Below, in pieces: positions 1 through 6,000 of a DNA stretch of 7,262 bases. The DNA lies in contig JANPIS010000368.1 in NCBI GenBank assembly GCA_031425095.1, positions 1 through 7,262 of the forward strand, in the 5' to 3' direction. The notes beneath the pieces are model-generated. The model saw nothing but the letters and a program-made list of their open reading frames with translations. It was not told the origin of the DNA and did no database searches. The translations under genes were made by a program, and so were the position numbers. The first letter of the stretch is position 1; each line of letters starts with the position of its first letter. Origin of the DNA: JANNXQ01 sp031425095 (lineage in GTDB: Bacteria; Verrucomicrobiota; Verrucomicrobiia; Chthoniobacterales; Chthoniobacteraceae).

Positions 1-423
1 GGCCTGCCGGTGATCGTGCTCTCGATGCACGACGAGGAGATCTACGCCGAGCGCTGCCTGCGCGCGGGCGCACGCGGCTATGTGATGAAAAACGAAGGCC
101 CCGAGAAACTCGTCGCCGCGATCCGCCACGTGCTCGTCGGCGGCATCCACGTCAGCGCCAGCACCTCGGCGCGCATCGTGGGATCTTTCTCCGGCCAGCG
201 ATCGCAGGGAAAGCAATCTCCTCTCGGCCAGCTCACGGATCGTGAATTTGAAGTCTTCCAATGGTTCGGGCGCGGGCTCCCGACCCAGGAAATCGCCGAC
301 CGGATGCACCTCAGCGCAAAGACGATCGAGACGCACCGGATGCACATCAAGAGGAAGCTGGGAATCGGGACCGCAGCGGAACTCGTGGCCTACGCAGCCC
401 GGTGGGTGGATTCCGCAGAGTGA
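1..423 (+). CDS. NarL/FixJ-type response regulator, 3' part only
   Basis: C-terminal 140 residues of a two-component response regulator that binds DNA when phosphorylated. The frame is open to the left edge, and the phosphoacceptor Asp half of the receiver is missing, so the true start lies outside the window; the GTG at 10 is internal. Visible receiver parts are the fourth strand with its conserved Ser (VIVLSMHDE, residue 8) and the fifth strand with the conserved Lys (GYVMKNE, residue 30). The usual Pro after that Lys is Asn, as is common in NarL-type proteins. After a linker, a LuxR-type helix-turn-helix begins at residue 78 (LTDREFEVF), with TQEIADRM and SAKTIETHRMHIKRKL forming the two helices and recognition region. 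The family is well established; the target genes and partner kinase cannot be seen. A dyad and a hairpin follow within 50 nt of the stop. Confidence 0.95.
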   Translation, partial: GLPVIVLSMHDEEIYAERCLRAGARGYVMKNEGPEKLVAAIRHVLVGGIHVSASTSARIVGSFSGQRSQGKQSPLGQLTDREFEVFQWFGRGLPTQEIADRMHLSAKTIETHRMHIKRKLGIGTAAELVAYAARWVDSAE

Positions 424-428
424 GCGGC

Positions 429-443
429 TCAGGAATTTCCTGA
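429..443. promoter_or_regulatory. 15-nt perfect dyad, possible operator or terminator part
   Basis: TCAGGAA and TTCCTGA flank a single T, so the two 7-nt arms are exact reverse complements. The dyad sits 5 nt after the stop of the response regulator gene. With a one-base centre it suits binding by a dimeric protein better than an RNA hairpin. Its function is inferred only from symmetry and position. Confidence 0.35.
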
Positions 444-445
444 TC

Positions 446-472
446 CCGCGTCAGGCGAATTCTCAGACGCGG
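446..472 (+). terminator. Stem-loop downstream of the response regulator gene, possible terminator
   Basis: CCGCGTC (446-452) pairs exactly with GACGCGG (466-472) across a 13-nt loop. The hairpin begins 22 nt after the stop codon of the upstream regulator. No T-run follows, so it is not a classical intrinsic terminator. It could stabilise the 3' end, attenuate read-through into the next gene, or lie in that gene's leader. Confidence 0.3.
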
Positions 473-526
473 CGCAGAAGCCTCCTGATAGCGGGCGAAA
501 GAGGGCGTGCCTACGCTGTCACCCAG

Positions 527-1060
527 ATGAAAGCGCATTTCGATTCCGCCGAATTCTCCCCGCTCTCCGAATCGCCGGTGATGAAGGCCGCGATCGTTTA
601 CGACGATCTCACCACGGGGCGAGCGGCGAAGCTTTTTGCCGAGCGGCTCGGCGAGGGACTGGGATGTGTGGGCGGCATTTCCCTTTCGCTCTGGCGCAGC
701 GATCTGCTGGCGGTTCCGGCATTCGCGGACGAAGCCGCCCGTGAGGCAGCGGACTTCGATTACCTTATCGTCGCGCTGAACGGCCAGCACGTGCCGCCTC
801 GTGGCACCCGCGAGTGGATCAGTCGCCAGCTCGAGGACGCGGACGCGCGCGGCGCGGCGATGATCTTCCTTTCCAGTGTCCATGACGCCCAACGGCGGGC
901 GGTGGAGGCGGCGCGCAAATATTTTCGCCGCGCCTGCGCCGAGCGAGACGTGCCGTTCTTTTCGCTCATCACCACGCCGCAGCCAGAGGAAGCGCAGGAA
1001 AATTTTCACGCCGCCGATCTCGCGCCATCGCCTCATCGGCAATTGCTGCTGCAAACCTGA
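527..1060 (+). CDS. Conserved-looking hypothetical alpha/beta protein, receiver- or flavodoxin-like in layout
   Basis: 177 residues from the ATG at 527; a second in-frame ATG at 581 would give 159 residues starting MKAAIVYDD. Neither has a Shine-Dalgarno-like sequence. The shorter start places the first predicted strand at the N-terminus, so it is a real alternative. I do not recognise a named family. The sequence reads as five alternating strands and helices: AAIVYDD (21-27), GISLSLWRSD (50-59), FDYLIVALNG (77-86), GAAMIFLSS (109-117) and VPFFSLI (142-148). This is the order expected of a flavodoxin or response-regulator fold. Asp26-Asp27 after the first strand resembles a receiver acidic pair. 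However, the third strand ends in Asn-Gly rather than Asp, and no Lys-Pro follows the fifth, so ordinary phosphotransfer is unlikely. There is no signal peptide or membrane segment. It lies between two response-regulator genes, 24 nt before the next, and is probably co-transcribed with it. Confidence 0.75.
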   Translation: MKAHFDSAEFSPLSESPVMKAAIVYDDLTTGRAAKLFAERLGEGLGCVGGISLSLWRSDLLAVPAFADEAAREAADFDYLIVALNGQHVPPRGTREWISRQLEDADARGAAMIFLSSVHDAQRRAVEAARKYFRRACAERDVPFFSLITTPQPEEAQENFHAADLAPSPHRQLLLQT

Positions 1061-1084
1061 AACCCCAAACCGAGCCACCCTCCC

Positions 1085-1483
1085 ATGATCCCCTCCACTA
1101 CCGCTGAAACCATCCTCGTCGTCGATGACGACCGCCCGCTGCGCGAACTGATCGAAGTGATCCTCATGCGCGCCGGCTACGAAGTGCTCACCGCCGCGGA
1201 CGGCGACGAAGCGCTGCAATGCGCGCGCGACACCGAGCGGATCGATCTGCTGGTCACCGATCTCGAGATGCCTGGGATGGAGGGCTGCGAGTTGGCGTCC
1301 CGCTTCGCCGCGTTTCACCCCTCCGCGCCGGTGGTCTTCGCCACGACGCTGACGCGCCGGATCGAAACGACGGAGCCCTGCACCTTTCTCGCCAAACCCT
1401 TCACCACCGACGAACTCCGCGGCGCCGTGCGGCGCGCGCTGCGGATGTCGCCGGTCTTCGCGGAGAATGCCTTCGCCACCTGA
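1085..1483 (+). CDS. Single-domain CheY-like response regulator
   Basis: 132 residues that are essentially one receiver domain with no output domain. It should accept a phosphoryl group from a histidine kinase or phosphotransferase and act by protein contact or as a relay intermediate. All key residues are present. The acidic cluster is Asp14-Asp15-Asp16 (ILVVDDDRPLREL), the phosphoacceptor is Asp59 (LLVTDLEMPGMEG), the switch Thr is 87 or 88 (VVFATT), and Lys104-Pro105 (FLAKPF) closes the active site. The region between the fourth strand and the Lys is a few residues shorter than usual. About 15 residues after the last helix look unstructured. The ATG at 1085 has no purine-rich site upstream. 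The stop is followed after 3 nt by the start of the AraC-type gene, which argues for one transcript and probably translational coupling. No kinase is encoded in the window. Confidence 0.93.
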   Translation: MIPSTTAETILVVDDDRPLRELIEVILMRAGYEVLTAADGDEALQCARDTERIDLLVTDLEMPGMEGCELASRFAAFHPSAPVVFATTLTRRIETTEPCTFLAKPFTTDELRGAVRRALRMSPVFAENAFAT

Positions 1484-1486
1484 TCG

Positions 1487-2362
1487 ATGAACGAGCCGCA
1501 ACTCCTGGAGCAACTGGCGCAATCCACGATCTATCGCGATTACGAACGAGCCTTCATCGAGGCCACGGGGATGCCGCTCGCCCTGCGGCCGGTGGAAAGC
1601 TGGCGGCTCGCGCATCACGGCCGGCAGCGGGAAAATCCGCTCTGTGCGATGATGGCGGCCAGTTCGCCGGCCTGCGCGGCTTGCGTCGAGGCGCAGCGAT
1701 GCACGTCGGATGCGGCGGCACGCGGCCCGCAGTCCGTGGTCTGCTTCGCGGGACTGTGCGAAGCCAGCGTGCCCGTCCGCAGCGGCGAGCGGCTGCTCGG
1801 CTTTTTGCAGACGGGTGAAGTGATCGTCGGCAAGCCAAGCCAGCGGCAACTTGCCAAGACTGCGCGGCTGCTGCGCGAGCGCGGCGCCAAGGTGGATCTG
1901 CACAAGCTCGAGCACGCTTACTTTCACACCAAGACGCTGACCCCGAAGCAATACGAGTCCGTCCTCCGCCTGCTCGCGATATTCGCCGAACACCTCGGCT
2001 TGGTGGCGAACAACCTCAGCATCCGCTCGAGTCATTCCGAGCCCGAGAGCGTGGTGAAGGCCCGGCGTTTCATCAGCGACCATCAGGGCGACGAAATCTC
2101 CCTCGGCGACGTGGCGCGGGCGGTGAACATGAGCACCTTCTACTTCTGCAAAACCTTTAAGAAGGCGACCGGGCACACCTTCACCGAATACCTCAGCCGG
2201 GTGCGCATCGAGAAAGCGCGGGAGCTGCTGGTGAACCCGAATGTGCGCATCAGCGAGGTCGCCTACGCGGCCGGTTTTCAATCGCTCACCCACTTCAATC
2301 GCACCTTCCACCGGGTGCTCGGCGAGTCGCCGACAGAGTATCGCGCGACCTTGGTGAACTAG
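1487..2362 (+). CDS. AraC-family transcriptional regulator with PocR-type sensory domain
   Basis: 291 residues with two parts. Residues about 10-175 match the PocR sensory domain, named after the propanediol utilisation regulator. This domain is thought to bind a small ligand in a PAS-like fold. Characteristic stretches are NPLCAMMAAS, CAACVE, CFAGLCEASVPV and GFLQTGEV, with Cys at 53, 63, 66, 72, 86 and 91. Residues 188-291 are the paired helix-turn-helix DNA-binding domain: the first helix pair at about 206-225 (LGDVARAVNMSTFYFCKTF), the second at about 255-274. It ends with the family signature running from GFQSLTHFNRTF (263-274) to SPTEYR (281-286). The ligand cannot be told from sequence, and no propanediol or microcompartment genes are visible. 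The start is 3 nt after the receiver gene's stop, so both are probably expressed together. The 3' end meets an opposing gene 3 nt away, leaving no room for a separate terminator. Confidence 0.94.
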   Translation: MNEPQLLEQLAQSTIYRDYERAFIEATGMPLALRPVESWRLAHHGRQRENPLCAMMAASSPACAACVEAQRCTSDAAARGPQSVVCFAGLCEASVPVRSGERLLGFLQTGEVIVGKPSQRQLAKTARLLRERGAKVDLHKLEHAYFHTKTLTPKQYESVLRLLAIFAEHLGLVANNLSIRSSHSEPESVVKARRFISDHQGDEISLGDVARAVNMSTFYFCKTFKKATGHTFTEYLSRVRIEKARELLVNPNVRISEVAYAAGFQSLTHFNRTFHRVLGESPTEYRATLVN

Positions 2363-2365
2363 CGC

Positions 2366-2830
2366 TCAACCCGCGGGCGGAAAGCAAATCGTGAGCACCG
2401 TCTCGCGACCGCGGCAGGAGACGTGGAAATGCCCGCCGGCGCGCTCGACCGTTTCGTAAGACGCTTTCAGCCCGAGGCTGCGTCCCGTCCGCAGTCGCGC
2501 GGTGGCGCTCTCCGGGTCGCTCGCCGGGGCGTCCGGTAGTTCATGGAGAACGATCGCCGCGCACTCGGCGACTTCGCGCAACTGGCCCGTGCGGATCGCG
2601 AGCGTCCCACCCACCGGCATGGCATCGCGCGCATCGAGCGCGAGGTGGCGCAAAAGGTCCACGAGATCTTCGCGCCTGGCGCGCACCGCGGCCGCGGGCC
2701 CCGCCAGCAACCCGCCGATGGTGAGCTGAATAGTCGGCCCCAGCAGACAGCGCAACTCGCCTTCCAGGGCGCCGACGACGTCGGATAAATCCACGCGCTC
2801 CGGCGCGCTGCTGAGGCTGTCAGGATACAT
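2366..2830 (-). CDS. Stand-alone, degenerate histidine-kinase ATPase-like domain protein
   Basis: 154 residues from the ATG at 2830; an upstream in-frame GTG at 2947 would add 39 Arg-rich residues of low protein character. The sequence follows the catalytic region of hybrid-type sensor kinases: DLSDVVGALEGELRCLLG (14-31), the N-box region LLRHLALDARDAMPVGGTL (59-77), the G2-like GRSLGLKASYETVERAGGH (116-134) and a final strand VLTICFPPAG. Key ATP-site residues are altered. The N-box Asn positions are His62 and Asp66, and the Asp-x-Gly-x-Gly motif is replaced around HELPDAP (96-102). The GTGLGL motif keeps only its second half. No dimerisation helix with a phosphoacceptor His is present, even in the longer form. 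It probably does not bind ATP and may work by protein contact. The frame is intact, so it is not an obvious pseudogene. It is convergent with the AraC gene and lies 178 nt downstream of the FG-GAP gene on the same strand. Confidence 0.75.
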   Translation of the reverse strand: MYPDSLSSAPERVDLSDVVGALEGELRCLLGPTIQLTIGGLLAGPAAAVRARREDLVDLLRHLALDARDAMPVGGTLAIRTGQLREVAECAAIVLHELPDAPASDPESATARLRTGRSLGLKASYETVERAGGHFHVSCRGRETVLTICFPPAG

Positions 2831-3008
2831 TGGGGAAGTCGTGAAGGGTCTGCCGCAAAGTCCGCGGCCGGACAGCAACGTAGGCACGCGCACCACCCTC
2901 CGCCTTCCGCATCTTGTCGAATCCTGTGTGCGATTTGCGGTTCGCACTGGGAACTCGGCGACGACTTACGCTCCATGCGCTTCATTACGACCGCCGGGCA
3001 CCGCTGAC

Positions 3009-6000
3009 TTACTCTGAAAGTTCAAACTCCCCGGTCTGGTTTTTGCCCGGAAAGTAACCTGCGGCCATACCCAGCTTTGAGAGGATCGCTCCGAAGATCG
3101 GCTGCCGCGTACGCGTCACCGGGTGCAGGAAGGAACCCGTGAGCAGGCCATTGGTGGCATCGACGCTGAGGACGAGATCGCCGCTGCGGGTCACGTTGCG
3201 GGAGAAGGCGGGAACCCGCGCAGTTTTCAGCGTCGGAAGATTGCCGGCACTGAGCATGACCTCGAGTTGCTGTTGCGTGAACGCGGAAGGCAGCGCCGTG
3301 AAACGCGAGCCACCGAGCGCGACGTGAGCGGTGAAGCCATCCTTGTAGAAGAGGGCGTTTCGCAGCGCCGGCCTCTGCCAGGTGAGACCGCCATCCAGAT
3401 CCGTCAGTTCTGCGCGATCCCGAAAGGTCACACTGCCCGACACTGCGCCGGCGCCGCCATAGAGCGGGATGTAGAGTGGCCAGGTGCCGGACTCGGAAAG
3501 CCATGTCGCATGCGAGACGCGCGACCCATCCGCGAGCCGTCCGGCAAAACCCACCCGGCCCGTGGGCGCGACGACCACGATGCCCGATCCGTATCCCAGA
3601 GGCTGCGCGGACGAGTCGGCGAAAGCCGCGGGATCAGACTCAATCAGGATTGTGTATCTCCCCGCCTGGGGTGCTGGGTTGGCGGCGGTGAAGCCGGAGC
3701 GTTTCAGGGTGACTGCGGAGAGCGTGCCGCCATCAGTCACGTCCGCCGTGATGACTCCAGACGGCCCGGACCAATCCGCCCGCAGCCTCACTTGCAGCGG
3801 AGGCTTTCCGCTCCGGGAAAAGGATTTCGTCAGCACGCCTGAGCCATCGAGTTTTCCCGACACCGCATACGTCTTCCCCTGGTAATCGAGCTGGGCCGTG
3901 ACCGCCCCCGTGCGCTGGATCGTCGCTTGCAGATATCCGTCCGTGCCGCCTTCACCCACGAGCCCGACGCTCGTCCCCGGCGCTGGGAAAACCTTGGGAG
4001 CGATTTCCGCCGCTCCTTTCACCGTGAAGTTCCGCGGCACTTCCGTGACATTCCCGCGCGCGTCGAAGATGCAGCCAGTGAGGCGATGCACACCGGGGCT
4101 CGTCGGCGCGGTGAAGTGAATGGTCGTGGAAGTCGTTGGCGTATTCACCGGCACATCGTCCACGAGCACCACGTAAGTCAGTGGCGTGTGGATGTCGGCC
4201 CAACCGGCGAAGAAGACACACCCCGTAGCGCCGGGCTCCAGCGTGGTGGCCGAGAGCGTCACCGTTCCTCCCACAGGCCCGGTGACATCCGGCCCGAAGA
4301 CATAGACCGCGCCTTGGTCGAGCCCGGCGGAATCGTCGAGGGGCGCACCGATCACGGCAGTGCTGCGGTCGATGGCAACTGCATTGCCAAACGCATCTCC
4401 GGTCCGCGGCGCGGGACTCACCAATGTAGCCACGGGCATCGAAGGCGTGCTGCTCGTCAGATCATAGACGTAGGCGATGCCCGCATTCGGCGCGCAAGAA
4501 TCGTCCGCGGGCGCGCCGACAACGACCGTCGTCCCCGCGATCGCCACCGCCGATCCAAACGCATCACTCGCTCCCGGATACGGATTGCGCAGCACGACCA
4601 CGGGCACGGTCGGCGTGGCGCTGCTCACATCGAAAACGTACGCGCTGCCTGCGTCGTACGCGCCGGTGTCGTCATACGGAGCGCCGATCACCACGCGCGT
4701 CCCGGAGATCGCCAGCGCGGCGCCGAAGCGATCGTCGTGCGCGGGGTCGGGATTGTGAAAGGTCCACACCGGCAACTCAGGCGTCGCACGGCTCAACTCA
4801 TAGACGTAAGCGCTCCCGGCGTTGGGGCTACCCGTGTCCTCCAGATGCGCCCCGACGGCGACGCGCGTCCCGGAGATCGCCACCGAGATGCCAAATTCAT
4901 CGTGCAGCGCCCCGCTCGGGTTGTTCAGCGTGACGGTACCCGCGTACACCTTGCCGGTGGACAACGCCCGATAGGCTCCGACCACCAAGGTCGTGCCGTT
5001 CGTGCCACCCGCGGCCACGGCATTGCCGAAGCCATCGTTCCGCCCCGGATTCGGATTGGCGCGAGCAAACAGCGTCGGCTGCCGTGGTCTGTCGAAGACC
5101 GTCGAGTACACGAGCCCGGCGTTCTCTTCTCCCGAATCATCTCCCCGCGCCCCGATCGCAATGAACGCGCGTGATGCCGTCACCGCGTTACCGAAGAAGT
5201 CACCGATGGCCGGGCTGGGATTCGTGAACGTCAGTTGCGGCCTGGAGGGTGTGCTCCCCGCATAAACGTAGGCACCGCCGGCGTCCGTCGCGCCGGTGTC
5301 ATCACCCGGCACGCCCACCACGATCCGGATGTCGTTATCAGAGAAGGCTCCCGACGTGATGGACACCGAACTGCCGAACCGATCGTTCACCGGGGCCGTC
5401 GCGTCATTCAGCCAGCCGAGCGGCGACGTCGAGGAAATGTCCGTGACCTTGTAGAAGTATGCGTCGCCAGCATCGGGCTGAATGCGGTCGTCCAAGGGAA
5501 CTCCCACCACCGCCCATTGGCCGATCATCGCGATGGACGTGCCGAAGACATCGTTAGCCGCCGGGTTCGGGTTGTTGATGATTCCGCGCGGCACGGTGCT
5601 GGTTGTGACATAAACGTACACGGTGCCGGAATCCGTCGCTCCGGCGTCGTCGAGCGGCGCGCCGATGAGGAGGCGTCCTCCGGACAGCGCCACCGCCGCG
5701 CCAAAGCGGTCGCCTGCTGCTGGCGCCGGATTCCGGAAAATGGCGATGGGGGTCGCGGCGGAGGCCGACAGGTCAAAGAGGAACGCGCTGCCCGTGCCGC
5801 TCGCCCCAGTGCCATCGCCCGGAGCGCCCACGAGCGCGAGGCGACCGTCGAGGACGACCGCGGCCCCAAAGGCATCGCCCGCTGCTGGCGCGGGATTCGT
5901 CAGGCTCGCGAACGGAGCGGCGGGCACGCCGCTGGTGAGATCGAAGCCGAAGACCCGGCCTTCGTTCGCCGTCTGCGGCGCGCCGACCATCGCGAGCGTC

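Noticed and set aside
242..526. In-frame upstream extension of the hypothetical gene from an earlier start
   Set aside because: It would overlap the DNA-binding domain of the response regulator in another frame and adds low-complexity Arg/Ser sequence. The ATG at 527 or 581 is better.
347..2311. 654-codon open frame on the - strand opposite the regulatory genes
   Set aside because: It is a shadow of GC-rich + strand genes with clear receiver and AraC/PocR motifs; the translated - strand product is Arg/His/Gly-rich with no domain pattern.
2831..2947. GTG start at 2947 for the ATPase-like protein
   Set aside because: The extra 39 residues are Arg-rich, show no kinase dimerisation helix or His, and look like translated spacer. 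The ATG at 2830 directly precedes the recognisable domain.
2928..2947. 6-bp hairpin (GTGCGA/TCGCAC) in the spacer downstream of the FG-GAP gene as its terminator
   Set aside because: The stem is short, has an 8-nt loop, lies about 60 nt past the stop and has no U-run; it is near what chance gives in GC-rich sequence. The rest of 2831-3008 shows nothing else convincing.
3927..5174. 415-codon open frame on the + strand opposite the FG-GAP gene
   Set aside because: It is antisense to the repeat array, is Arg/His-rich, and its apparent periodicity is inherited from the coding repeats on the other strand.
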